Positions 34,632 to 45,139 of a DNA stretch of 64,000 bases are shown here, in pieces (the stretch's first letter is position 1; every line of letters begins with the position of its first letter). The notes under the pieces were generated by a model that was not told the origin of the DNA, made no database searches, and was given only the letters and a program-made list of their open reading frames with translations. The stretch is from Alentia gelatinosa (lineage: Eukaryota > Annelida > Polychaeta > Phyllodocida > Polynoidae), in NCBI GenBank assembly GCA_950022655.1, contig OX465579.1, forward strand, positions 16,777,088 to 16,841,087. Direction: 5' to 3'. A program made the translations under genes and the position numbers.

Positions 34632-35082
34632 AAAACGATAATCCTTGAACGAAGTGCAGAAAAGGGTCTTCATCTACGATCTTAGATTATTAAACGGGCC
34701 CCAGAAACACACAGATGCGAACACTGAGGATATTCCTGTGCAGCACGCATGATTTCACATCTCAATAGTCGCTCACTTATTAGCCTAACAATAGGCCATT
34801 TGTCTGCAACGGAAACTCTCGCTCTTTGCATGAATACTGCATATGAAACGGACCACTTAGATCCATTATTCCCCTTTGTTGCGAATAATATTGGCATAGA
34901 GTCTGCAGCAGGCATTAAAGACAGGGCAGGGCAGTGTCAGGCGTGGGCGACCCCAACAGCCATGTATTGTACACAGGATGTTCACCCAGACCCTTGGGCA
35001 TGCGCAAAGGCGCACCTGTCAATAATGTGTGGGATAATGACAGAAACACGACACTTTCATTCAGGGATGAAGAGCTACGGGG
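34632..35082. other. Interval with an open frame of unknown meaning
   Basis: A plus-strand frame (34749-35150, 133 codons) contains Cys- and Trp-rich sequence but no family I recognise. It overlaps the start of a palindromic element. Reminiscent of LINE-encoded sequence between repeats, but not assignable. Confidence 0.25.
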
Positions 35083-35346
35083 ATATTATCCTACCCCTTA
35101 TAAAAAACGCCATAGGCTTAACATGGGATTTGTTTATTTCACGGGTGTGACATAAAGTGTTGTTTATGCCACTACTTTCTGATACTGAAAAAATATGGAA
35201 ACGGGGTAGGATAAAATCTAGACGTCACGAGTTTGAGTCTGAGTTTATTATGGCTCCGTAATGTCACGAGTCGAAGACGAGTGACATTACGGAGCCAACA
35301 AAATGCGTGGCATAAATAAACTCAGACTCAAACTCGTGACGTCTCT
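35083..35346 (+). repeat. Composite palindromic element, family 2, complete
   Basis: ATTATCCTACCCC ... GGGGTAGGATAAA with CCATAGGCTTAACAT inside. The hairpin has arms GACGTCACGAGTTTGAGTC / GACTCAAACTCGTGACGTC and an inner perfect stem CTCCGTAATGTCACGAGTC / GACGAGTGACATTACGGAG. Confidence 0.85.
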
Positions 35347-36636
35347 TGATATTATGCATCATAATGACTTTCACTCTCACTGGTATCCTTTAGTTTGACC
35401 GAAAAGGGTCGCTGAATTTTTTTTTTTAAAAGCCGGACGTCGTATTCGGGTCGTGACTTCAGAGATATTTCACAAACTTCGCGTAACGAAAAAACATGCG
35501 GAATGACCAAATATTAAGGTATATAACGTGGGGAAATCACCTGATACGGTTTAAATAGCTCAAATATACGAATTGTATCTATAACAACAAGTTACCTCTC
35601 CCCACGGCACACTGCACCGCTCCAGCTTCTTCTCCGTATATCGCTCGAGCGATGCAGTGTGCCGCCGTGGTTGACACTGGAAGTCGGTAACCACGGCAAG
35701 ATAACGTTGGCAATGCCCACTGCCATTGCTCCGTCACTTCGGAGATGTTTTACAAACACCCCGTAATGAATAGGACTGTGTAATAACTAGAATTCTAGGT
35801 ATCTTACATGGAGCGTTCACTTAATACTGTTAAAAATGACATGAAAACTGTATGACTAGTATACTCATATGACATGAACAGAACATAATGCGTTATGGCC
35901 ATAAGCAGAAGAATATCATATAAGCACATATCAAATAGATTAAATATGCGAAATCAATTGAAAATCAATCGATAACAAGAACGATCCCTCACCGATGTCC
36001 GTGGGCGACACACAGATATCAACAAAATAGAGCCTCCAGAGGTTACTAAACTCCCGATTATCGCCCGGGTAAAGCAAAGTTCCGCTCCTGATAGACTTGG
36101 CACACTACGACAACATGAACCAGTTTTCTAGTTTATAACTGGAGAAACTGAATATAATTTCGGATTTCTATGTAGAAATAGCTGAAATTTCCATTTCTGG
36201 CATCAGAATTTCAATTTGAGGATTTCTGAAAGCCGTTAAACTGCATTAATTCTGGGTTACGGGTCACGGGTCTATCACCATATAACGTCGGTTATCAGCG
36301 AAAACCGGAACTTGCAAAACAGACTGGATTACGGGATACCTCAATAGGGTCTATATGTTAATTAACGTCACTCTCCAAATCGTAGTCTCTGTTATTCTTT
36401 CTGTAAGTATGTGTATAACAGAAGATATGATTGATACGATTGCAGAGCGGCCAGCGGGGTCACACTCTCCATATGGTAGTCTCTGTGTATAGCCGTAAGG
36501 TTGATCGAACCTAATCTCTGCTTGGAGAGTATTGGAGTTGCCGGTTAATCAACTTCTTGTATGAACTTCATAGGGTGGCAGTGGGATTACCCGCTAATTA
36601 TAGTAAAATTTAAAAATTTACAGACAAGACAAGGCT
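35347..36636. other. Interval with a GC-rich hairpin, no gene
   Basis: 35614-35670 pairs CACGGCACACTGCACCGCTC with GAGCGATGCAGTGTGCCGCC. The flanks 35455-35545 and 35740-35830 are degenerate direct repeats (CACTTC.GAGAT.TTT.ACAAAC). The rest is unassigned. Confidence 0.45.
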
Positions 36637-37070
36637 ACAACAATGGATTTCCAACAAGGTCCACGACAGGCCTACGATTGGAAAGCGTGTCGTAGCCTTG
36701 TTGTGGTTGGTGGACCCTAGTTCCCGACAAGAGTCTACGACAAGGCCACGACAGGCTGCGACTGGAAGCTTGTCGGGGGCCTGTCGGGGGCCTTCCGACA
36801 AGGCTACGACAATATCGAACATGTTCGATTTTTTCCCACGACTGGACCTTTATTGTGGAGTGTTGTGGTTTCCCCGATATTACTGTCGTAGTGTGTCGGT
36901 ACCATGGACGCCTTTCTAACGGCATCCACCAAAGTCTACGACATGCCCGACAAGGCTATCACAGAGCTGCCCTTCTCACGACAAGGCTGCGACAAGGCTG
37001 CGATTGGAACTTTCATGTCGGCACTTGTCGTAGCCTTGTCATTGTTGATGGACGCCCGCCTTAAGGTATA
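36637..37070 (-). mobile_element. Inverted copy of the ACGACAAGGC element
   Basis: 36637-36830 matches the reverse complement of 7035-7230 closely. The right half carries CTACGACATGCCCGACAAGG and ends GATGGACGCCCGCCTTAAGG, like the element at 7.25 kb. Confidence 0.75.
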
Positions 37071-37235
37071 TGATAATAGGAAAACAACATGATTGTATCT
37101 GTATTCCATGATTACCTCTTTAAGGTGGAAAAACCCACCTCCGTCGTCGCCATTGGTGGGTGTTTACACCGATCTAATAGTCGGTAATCATTACATACAG
37201 ATACAATTACCTAGTTTCCCTAAATCATTATATAC

Positions 37236-37500
37236 CTTTATCTCACCCCTGGTATTTCTTCTCCATAGGCTTAACATTGTGAACTCGTATCTAACGCCCA
37301 TTAGATATTTAGGAAAGATATCCAATGGGGGATTATGATAATACGAAAACAGGTATAAATATACTGTGTTTGTCCGTGATAAATACTTAGTAGAATTGAC
37401 AATCAGATGAACCTCTGCCTTCGGCATCAGTTCATCTGATCATCAATTTTACCAAGGACATATCTCATACAGTCAAAGTAACCCTGTTTCCATATATTAC
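37236..37500 (+). repeat. Family 3 A-block fragment and an adjacent hairpin
   Basis: TTTATCTCACCCCTGG ... CTCCATAGGCTTAACATTG ends abruptly after ATCCAATGGGG (about 37332). The hairpin that follows (about 37370-37470) has arms AATTGACAATCAGATGAAC / GTTCATCTGATCATCAATTT and loop CTCTGCCTTCGGCATCA. Confidence 0.65.
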
Positions 37501-37639
37501 TATACACCTATGGGAGAATGTCTTCCAGGAGGACAAATTCCGTTCGTCTCCGGATGACGAAATGATATTCATACGTCCCTCCGTACCACGTGACCACTGA
37601 TTCTGCTATTCAGTGAGTTTTAGAAGGGCATTCTTAATG

Positions 37640-37812
37640 ATTTCTAGGTATATAATAAGAAAGAGACAAAGTGAGTGTGACTGAATTCCATCTGTTCCTC
37701 GATATTTTGGTCAGAAATACTCACCGAGTTCGAAAAACGAGGTGAGTACTTCTGACCAAAATATCTCTGAACAGATTCCATTCAGTCACACTAACTATGT
37801 CTCTATATATTA
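37640..37812. repeat. Hairpin element related to 33.3 kb
   Basis: Arms GTGTGACTGAATTCCATCTG / AGATTCCATTCAGTCACAC and ATATTTTGGTCAGAAATAC / TACTTCTGACCAAAATAT, with tip ACCGAGTTCGAAAAACGAGGT. Outer sequence TAGGTATATAATAAG / TATATTATATCCC suggests another A/B family. Confidence 0.7.
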
Positions 37813-37999
37813 TATCCCAACGTAACTATATATATACCGTAAGCCCTGTGAATAAGTCTAACGTACCGTTTGCATATTCATGAGATAACGCAATGTAAAT
37901 TAAGAGGTAGGTGCACCGGCATGAGCAAAGAGCAGAAAGACATCCATCCGATGATGCAAAGAAGGAAAAGTCCAATATTTACACAGCCCTACCTCTCTC

Positions 38000-38227
38000 T
38001 ATGGAAAAGACCAGCTCACGCTAGCCCTTGGTAGCTTTATGTATGCATTGGATATGCCAGATCACATTTGTCATGAGACGTATTTTCGAAAAAGGATTTC
38101 CAGGATCACATATAGGGGTGCCAACATATGGAATGAATTCCCACCTAGTTTGAGAAATTCTGGTAGTTATGATGTATTTAAGAGGAAAATGAAGAAGAAA
38201 ACTATTGATGATCTGATGTTTCGGTAA
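38000..38227 (+). pseudogene. Non-LTR retrotransposon (LINE) ORF2 C-terminal fragment
   Basis: The frame leading to a TAA at 38225-38227 encodes RITYRGANIWNEFPPSLRNS and DVFKRKMKKKTID. This is the typical C-terminal signature of Jockey/CR1-type reverse transcriptase polyproteins (YRG..WN.LP...... FK..LK). The reverse transcriptase core is absent. No poly(A) or TSD identified. Confidence 0.7.
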
Positions 38228-38569
38228 AAGTGTCCTTGATTTCCTTGTAAATAACAAATGATCGAGAGGTGTCTATTACTAAAAAAAAATAACGACTTTG
38301 CAGCAATGTGTTTACAAAAGATAAGTTTTAATTATAAACTGGACGCCTTTTGAAGGGACAGTCAAACTGGAATATGATTTTTGAGAAATTTGTATGAGGT
38401 GACTCGTTGCCTATAATATGATATGTTGATGCATACTAAATTGACCGAAAATTTTGTAGGAGTGCAATAACTATTGGTTATTGACAAAAACCGAGTCAAA
38501 ATGTGATATGTAAATACGTTAGTTGACTGCTTGCTATCCAGAATATCTATGTAGAGATGATTCAAATAG
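38228..38569. other. AT-rich interval
   Basis: No gene seen. It may be 3' non-coding sequence of the preceding LINE fragment. Confidence 0.3.
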
Positions 38570-38830
38570 TTTTTGTTTTTTTTTGTTTTTTTGGCAATTT
38601 TTATTAGGGAATATTGTATGTTCACAATCACCGAATTCGGCTACGGCCGTTCTTCCACTCGGGCCCTTGCCCCTACTCCTCATTCTAATGGCGGATGTTT
38701 AACCAAATGGGCGGGGGGTACCATTCTTGTGTAAGTCTTTGGTATGACCCGACCGGGGTTTGAACCCACGACCTCCCATGCTCGAGGCGAACACCCCTAC
38801 CACTTGGCCACCGAGCTTTGTCAGACTGTG
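38570..38830 (-). mobile_element. tRNA-derived SINE, minus strand
   Basis: Read on the minus strand it begins GCTCGGTGGCCAAGTGGTA (A-box region, near 38816), then has TTCGCCTCGAGCATGGGAGG and the B box GGGTTCAAACCC. It continues GGTCGGGTCATACCAAAGAC, a style of SINE body I associate with bivalve and other mollusc genomes (memory, not checked). It ends in a T-rich tract on the plus strand (38570-38592), its poly(A) tail. Transcribed by RNA polymerase III when active and mobilised by LINEs. Confidence 0.85.
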
Positions 38831-39246
38831 ACATCTATACTGTAAGGGTGAATCATACCGGCCAAGTGGCTGACCATTCTTACAGTCTAAATAAAGCATA
38901 TACAAAATAAATTAAAAAATCGATAGCTTTAACTCTTTAAGGATACATGGTGCCTCGAGGCATCATCTCTACAATACTAACAAAATTATATTCAAATAAC
39001 AACATTTAAATGATAATGATGATAGATATAGTAAATAATAAAGTAATAATAATTGAATTTAGACAGAACATCATATTTAGTATTTTTATTTACAAATGTT
39101 CATATTTTGTTATTAAACACACATATTATAAGTTCTCACAACAATGTGTTAGTCCCCTAGCGGTATACACCGCCACCAGGGGGTCGTTTAATTTTGAGGT
39201 CTCTTGAGTGACGACATTTCAGCGATAGCTCGTCAAACGCATTTAA

Positions 39247-39594
39247 TTATCCCTGTCGTCCATGGGGAGTGAAATCCTGAGTCAAAGTCTCGTTTGAGTG
39301 ACCTCGATCGTGACCCAGGACAAAATACACCTTCAAGACAGTCTTGGGGAGACTTGATAGCTCGTGGATCGTCGGGCACAACTGCCCTTCCCCACGATTA
39401 ATCGAATTATTAAACCCAAACCCTCCCACGACCTCTCCTCGGACCTTCAAGTATCGTCTGGGTGTGAAATCAAACAGGCCACAGGACCCGTCCTTGCAGA
39501 GTACCTTGGGCACTGACACCGTCCTCAAATGGTAAAGACTCCGCCTATGGCCACTCAAAAAAAACTTGTTTCTCATCACCGCGCGCATCTGCAA
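39247..39594 (-). CDS. Hypothetical open frame, 115 codons
   Basis: A GC-balanced minus-strand frame with protein-like composition (KVLCKDGSCGLFDFTPRRYL, VYFVLGHDRGHSNETLTQDF) and no internal bias to repeats. No family recognised. Its 5' end (MRNKFFLSGH region) is repeated in inverted orientation at 39905-39940, so it may be part of a mobile element. TAA follows at the 3' end. Confidence 0.3.
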   Translation of the reverse strand: MQMRAVMRNKFFLSGHRRSLYHLRTVSVPKVLCKDGSCGLFDFTPRRYLKVRGEVVGGFGFNNSINRGEGQLCPTIHELSSLPKTVLKVYFVLGHDRGHSNETLTQDFTPHGRQG

Positions 39595-39737
39595 AAACGA
39601 TTTTAGAAGATTTTTTTTTTTTTTTTTTTATAAGATGAACCTCGATAGAAATTATGAAAAGTATGTGTATTTGGTATCAAATTAAAGCTCCTCATGCCAG
39701 AGATGCTTTCAATGTATAAGCAGTATAAATCTGAAAA

Positions 39738-39818
39738 CCCCGCGTGTGCAGACACCCTGCATAAGCGGACATTTTGGCCCGGAACGAAGGTTGACTGCTT
39801 ACGCAGGGTTTTACTGTA
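39738..39818. repeat. Dispersed inverted-repeat end (CTTACGCAGGGTTTTACTGT)
   Basis: CACCCTGCATAAGCGG and CTTACGCAGGGTTTTACTG form imperfect inverted sequence. A related piece is at 62175-62297. Confidence 0.5.
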
Positions 39819-39904
39819 TGTCTAAAGCCCATTTTATGACACTTTTAAGCCATCTTTGATCCAGCAAAAAAAAAAAAAAGCGCCCTCATCATATTTTTCA
39901 TGGC

Positions 39905-40605
39905 TTGGTGATGAGAAACAAGTTTGTTTTTTCAAGTGGCCTATATATACTGTCAAAGAGTAGGATAGTATTGAATCTCTCCAAAGAAAGATGTAAAGTT
40001 GAAATGTTAGGGTCTAGACGTATCTACATGCTGCTATTGTACATGAGGAGATATACAAGTAACATGGCTTTAGATGATAATCCCAGAATATGAATGGTTA
40101 ACCTCTAGTATAATTTAGACGAAAGGCTTCAGACACTCCAACACTGCCGATGTTGATGTACTTTCATTTATCATCATCATTCCATAATCATTATCATTAT
40201 CAACCTTATAACAAGAAGACAGAATGTAATCCCACGAATCTCGATGTATACTTAAAATGTTACTGAACTTCCAGTGGAAGATCTGTCTACATACTGACAG
40301 AACTGGTTGGAATATAAAAAAAACACAAAAAACTAGATCCCAGGGAAAGAGGCAAGTTAAACTTAAAAGGCCTCGAAAAAATTTCTATGAAAAAAACACC
40401 TTTGTGTTTAGGGATGGGATATTGGAATGATGTACCCGCCGAAGTTCAGAATGTAACGTCTATGTACCTGTATAAGAAAAATATCTTGGCCCGAAGTAGG
40501 GTGCTTTCTGTAAGCTAAGCTGTTACATGGACATGTCAGTTAATATGTGAAAATTTGGGATTTGCTAAAGATTCTGCCCTGTATCTCATCTCATCTCATC
40601 TCATG
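39905..40605 (+). pseudogene. LINE ORF2 3' remnant with (ATCTC)n tail
   Basis: Broken plus-strand coding pieces. ERCKVEMLGSRRIYMLLLYM at 39988-40050 resembles the post-RT region. TRSQGKRQVKLKRPRKNF (from about 40330) and, after a one-base shift near 40420, WNDVPAEVQNVTSMYLYKKN match the LINE C-terminal signature. It ends with ATCTC repeats (40587-40605), like the remnant at 51.2-51.5 kb, so the two may be one family. Confidence 0.65.
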
Positions 40606-40925
40606 TGTTCATTTGTTCTTTCTCTGCCAATCTGACTCATCAGAGTCACACATGTATTCATTTGAACTTTGTTGATAACTGGAAATATGTGTTTTTTAGA
40701 CCTTCTATTCTATTCTAGAGATAATTAGAATTGAGAAAGATCAAGAAGAAAAGTCCCATCTCCAATTGTCTGCCATGCTTACAAAATAGAATAGAAGGAG
40801 AAAGTAGATGAGAAAGAGTACATTGACAGAGACAAAAGAGCCATAAATCACTCCCAATTGGTGCTTTACCATTCAGCGCCCTCTGACGGTGCGTAGCTTC
40901 GTTAGGCCGTCGCTCGGTCAAACAC
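40606..40925. other. Interval without a recognisable gene
   Basis: Possibly the 3' flank of the LINE remnant. No supported feature. Confidence 0.3.
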
Positions 40926-41050
40926 GGGTAAGAACGGGCACCCACCAACGCCGATACACACCGATACAAAATGACCAAATCGTAGCATATCGGGAGACAT
41001 ATCGTAGTGTATCGGTGGGCGTCGTAACGTGTTGGGAGGGTGCATGAAAA
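40926..41050. mobile_element. Small inverted-repeat element (CACCAACGCCGATACAC ends)
   Basis: GCACCCACCAACGCCGATAC on the left pairs with GTATCGGTGGGCGTCG ... GGGAGGGTGC on the right. About 110 bp. Confidence 0.6.
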
Positions 41051-41339
41051 AGATACCATTGTCCCGTTAAACCCCGATATAGCTCACGACGCAACCAATA
41101 TAATCAATCATATTTCCTTTATGTTTTCAGAGATAATGCATATTTATGATTGATATTTTACCTGTATATACAAACCAATATGATATGATATTTCATGATA
41201 ATATTTAATGAAAAAATCAGTCCTTTATCTTTATCTTATCATTAAATGTCACCATATTTGCATAGTATATCGGTGATATATTCTCGGTATTCTGAAAATT
41301 TCATAATTGTTTGTCGATTATTTCATATGATTTCCTGTT

Positions 41340-41579
41340 CAGAGCATCACTGATACACACTGGCGCGCACCGACGCGCTACGACAATCGATACATGGTTG
41401 ATTGTCGTAGATCCTATACGATACGGGTTTTTCTTATTGTAGCGCATCGGTAGCGTTGTCGTAGAAAACTGACCAACTGCCCCGATATGTACTACGATTT
41501 CGCTACGATATGGATTTTCTATCGGGAGGTCAATATCGGCGTGTATCGGTGGGCATCGGGAGCCCCCCCCCCCCCCCCC
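41340..41579. mobile_element. Inverted-repeat element with poly(C) at its right border
   Basis: CGCGCACCGACGCGCTACGA / GTATCGGTGGGCATCGGG ends and CTGCCCCGATATGTACTACG interior resemble the Harbinger-like MITEs and the 40.9-kb element. A run of about 15 C follows (41565-41579). Confidence 0.5.
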
Positions 41580-42948
41580 TGCCCCTTTCCTTGGTGTGGT
41601 CGTATGTAAATAGGATTCCAAGCTTTTACACCAAATGTGGGCGGCAGGTGTGAGCGTGGTAGATGCTGTTTTGGGCAAGATATGATGGCTTGGACAAAGT
41701 ACAGTATTTTATTAATTAGTATGAGTTGTCTCAACTGAATAGTTGAAAATTATCTCGATTTTTCCGAATATATAGATAAGCCTATGTTGAAGAGGCTTCT
41801 GACATTGTATGTCTACTACTGGTGTGCATTGTGCCTGTGTTTTCTTAACCATATCTAAAGTATTATTGAGGCGATATACGTGTTTAACCCACCAAATTAT
41901 AGCTGGAATACCTTAAAATACAATGCAAATACCATATTTTCTCTGGAAATAATGTAAACAGATATTATAAACAAATTACTCTCATACACTCAGTCCTCTA
42001 AAGCTAAAGAATACATTGGCAGGTGTTTGTTTGGCTTCAGGCAGTAACCAAGAAGATATGGTGAAAATATCGGAAATGTTACTAAGGCTATATGTATATT
42101 ATATACATATATAACACAGCGAATTGGAACTGGAATACAACAGAATACGATGCAATCACTGTGCTTCTTTCTCTGGAGATCTAAACGGGTATCATAGCCG
42201 TATTACCCTCACACAGAGAGAGAGAGAGAGAGAGAGAGTACTATAATGGTAAAATACGTTGCTATATACATTTAGTTGTTTGGCCGAGGGCATTGCGTAA
42301 CCAAGCAGATAAGGTGCACTGCCGGTATGTGGTAAAACGTCTAGTGTAGTTATTGTTCTAACCAAATCTTGTCAATGAAGCCGTGAACAGTTATTGCCAA
42401 GAATGACCAAATTCTTTATTTCAACAATGAATAGAAACTATTATCCATACGATTTGTCGTGTTGTCTTTATATTCGAGTTTCAAACTGATATTGTGTGCA
42501 ATAGCGTATATTCATTATATCGGTAAACTCGGATAGTGTCCCTTCCGCAAGTGACACTATTTAGAATATAAAATCTATATACTCCACACAGTAAGATCAA
42601 CCTGATACCACTGACGATGTTTTCTAATACTAAATCATTTAAATGGAATAGATACTCATCTGCCGTCATAGAATCCAATACCTCTGTACAATATCTGAAT
42701 ATAGTACTGTGTACAGAGGGTCTCCTTTCTATACACCCGATTCTAAATGAATATAATGAAGCTTGACAGAATGTGATTTTGAAATAATCCAGTTCAACAG
42801 CGATATGAATACTGCACTCCCTTTCTATCTGAGCTTGTTCAACCGTGTGCTTTTTCGAAATCCCAATCCCTCTAGATCAATCATTTTGAATTTTGTGTAT
42901 GGATAGTAATGCTAGCATGCTTACGGGGGATTGTACAAAGTGTTGTTA
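41580..42948. other. AT-rich interval, no gene seen
   Basis: Contains a (GA)n microsatellite at about 42217-42238. Otherwise no supported feature. Confidence 0.4.
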
Positions 42949-43232
42949 GGCCCGGCGCCCACCTAATACGATATGGCTCCGATATGCTCTACGATGCACC
43001 TCCGAATAAAAATTCAAAATCGCGTCGGATGGTCACCTAATATCGGGGTAGTTGACCACGTTTCTGCGATTAGACACCGATAAAAAACCCATACAATGCG
43101 TGGTGCATTGGCATGTCTAGACATATATCTACGATTTTGCACCATCCCGATATATGTCTCCGATATTTGGTTATTGTATCGGTGCCATATCGGTAGGTCT
43201 AAATTCCTATCGTAGTAGGTGGACGCCAGGCC
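42949..43232 (+). mobile_element. PIF/Harbinger-like MITE, 284 bp
   Basis: Ends GGCCCGGCGCCCACC / GGTGGACGCCAGGCC and TTA duplicated on both sides (42946-42948, 43233-43235). Most complete of the three copies in the window. Confidence 0.88.
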
Positions 43233-43252
43233 TTAGGAGTTCCCTACCAGTG

Positions 43253-43600
43253 TTTATCTCACCCCTAGTACAAGCTTAGCCATAGCAATAACATTTGGAA
43301 AAAATACTCAACGATCATCCCCGTAAAGTGATAATACTACGCCACGGTCGTGGCGTATTGAATGTGAGATGACGTTATATGTATTTGCTAGGTGTCTTCG
43401 AACTATTCTGATATTCTGATGCTATCTAATATCATATAAAGGGGTGAGATAAATCCAGAACCGCACTCGAATCGTAAAATAGACAATATTCCACGAGTTT
43501 GGATGTACCGGAATCGTCATCGAGGCGAAGCTGAGTGACGATTATGGCACATCCAAACGAGTATTGTCTATTTATACGATTCTCGATGCAATTCTATATA
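43253..43600 (+). repeat. Composite palindromic element, family 3, complete
   Basis: A block TTTATCTCACCCCTAG ... GGGGTGAGATAAA (43253-43453), with internal palindrome CGCCACGGTCGTGGCG. Hairpin to about 43600 with arms CGTAAAATAGACAATATTCC / TATTGTCTATTTATACG and ACGAGTTTGGATGT / ACATCCAAACGAG. Tip ATCGAGGCGAAGCTGAGTGA. Confidence 0.85.
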
Positions 43601-44437
43601 TTTCTATTGTGTGTATGGATAGTAATCTAAATAAGTGACTCAAGACTTCGTCCCGTTAAAAGCTATATCTAATACTGGTGTAACTGCAATGACCACTAGC
43701 CGCGGACTAACTGGCGATACATCTTGATATTGCTTAAAACCTAGCTCTGTATTTACCATATTGGGGAAACCCCAAAGGGGTGCCTCTAGCAGAATGTTGC
43801 ATGGAGCCAGCATAATTAGTTAGGCCAAGAGAAAGGACATGTATGTTTCCCAAATAGAGGAATTGGAATGTAACAGAGTAACTCTAATCAAGCTGAACTT
43901 GCTCTGTGATGTCTCTCCTTTGCAACATATTTAGCAACATTTAGCACCAAGATAGCTCGTTCAACAAAGCCAACAACAGCAAAAACTAGACAGCTTGATA
44001 TACTGGTGTTATGAAATAATCTATCTATTTGTCAGTTGGACGATAGGTATTTGGGACAAATGATTGTACTCATACGAGCATGACCGTAAAGAAAGACTTG
44101 TTTGTATAAATAAAATTACATTAAGCATAACACAATAGGTATGTAACGACGTTGTACTAAGTGCAGAAGGTGTGCTGCTAGTCTTACGAGCACGAGAGTA
44201 CCACATACCTTTCTCGCCCGCTTTCTATAACTTTTTATTTACTGATGTCAAAGGATGCTGAAAGCAACCTGAAGACTTATGTAAAAGGATTTTTGAGCCA
44301 ATGACACAATAAGGTAATTGATGAACCTTCCCAATTGTTTTCAGTTTTCAAATTCATCTCACCGACGTACATCTCGATGAGAGTCTATCAAGCACAAACC
44401 CACATCCATTCGCCTTTCATCCTCACCGTCAACTTAC
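43601..44437. other. Interval without an assigned gene
   Basis: No domain recognised. A donor-like GAG|GTAAGT on the minus strand ends a possible first exon at 44438 (see next entry). Confidence 0.3.
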
Positions 44438-44820
44438 CTCGTTTAATCATCCATCCAGCGTGAACGTACCGAGTCCTTAATAGAAAATCACACCTGGATT
44501 TCAAACAGCTGAGTACTACCTCCTGAGCGGTAATATAGGCGCACAGTTGTCCAGGGTCCAGACGTGAACGGCAACACACACCATATGGCACCAGAAGAAG
44601 CGCGCACGTCCTCCTCTCCCGTGCGCCCGCCCCCTACTGCGCCCGCCCCCGGCAGCGCCCGCCCCCGGCTGCGGGAGCCTATCGGCGGCGCGCCTCTCAC
44701 TGCTGACCTGCTCGCCACTGCTCGCGCACGCCTCGCGAGCTGCTCGTCACGATGCTCCGGCTCGGGCCGGACACTGACGGCAGGGCCAAGGCGCCTGCTG
44801 CCCACGCGGGAGGAATGGTG
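44438..44820 (-). promoter_or_regulatory. CpG-rich block with GC boxes: candidate promoter and first exon
   Basis: 44570-44820 is extremely GC- and CpG-rich in a strongly AT-rich window and contains three CCCGCCCCC (Sp1-type GC box) motifs within about 45 bp (near 44627-44670). No TATA box. On the minus strand it leads into sequence ending at a consensus donor GAG|GTAAGT (exon edge 44438) and short frames, as expected for a CpG promoter and untranslated first exon. Direction is inferred only from that donor. The long frames on both strands across the block are typical of GC-rich DNA and are not claimed as proteins. A 73-bp repeat array starts immediately to the right. Confidence 0.45.
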
Positions 44821-44837
44821 CCTCGTGGTTTATTACA

Positions 44838-45139
44838 CACCTTATATAAAGTGTCCATAGAAAAGACATGGGGAGTATGCATGGACATACCCAGAGCATA
44901 CCGATATATTCACCTAAAACAGAGTGTACATATAAAAGACATGGGGAGTATGTATGGACATACCTAGAGCATACCGATATATTCACCTAATACAGAGTGT
45001 ACATATAAAAGACATGGGGAGTATGTATGGACATACCCAGAGCATACCGATATATTCACCTAGTACAAAGTGTCCATAGAAAAGACATGGGAAGTGTGTA
45101 TGTGACATACCAGAGCATACCGATATTTATTATCCACCT
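44838..45139 (+). repeat. 73-bp tandem array from family 1, second location
   Basis: CACCT-type starts at 44838, 44911, 44984 and 45057 (exact 73-bp steps), then 45135 (78 bp). Unit landmarks: AAAGACATGGGGAGTATG and GACATACCCAGAGCATACCG. Same period and origin as 22944-23285 but a different sequence variant (AAAAGACATGGGG). Confidence 0.9.

Noticed and set aside
34749..35150. 133-codon plus-strand frame as a host gene
   Set aside because: No family match, and it runs into a palindromic element; kept only as an unexplained open frame.
44564..44860. Open frames on both strands in the CpG-rich block read as Pro/Arg-rich proteins
   Set aside because: GC-rich DNA lacks stop codons by chance. Composition follows the GC boxes and no domain is present.
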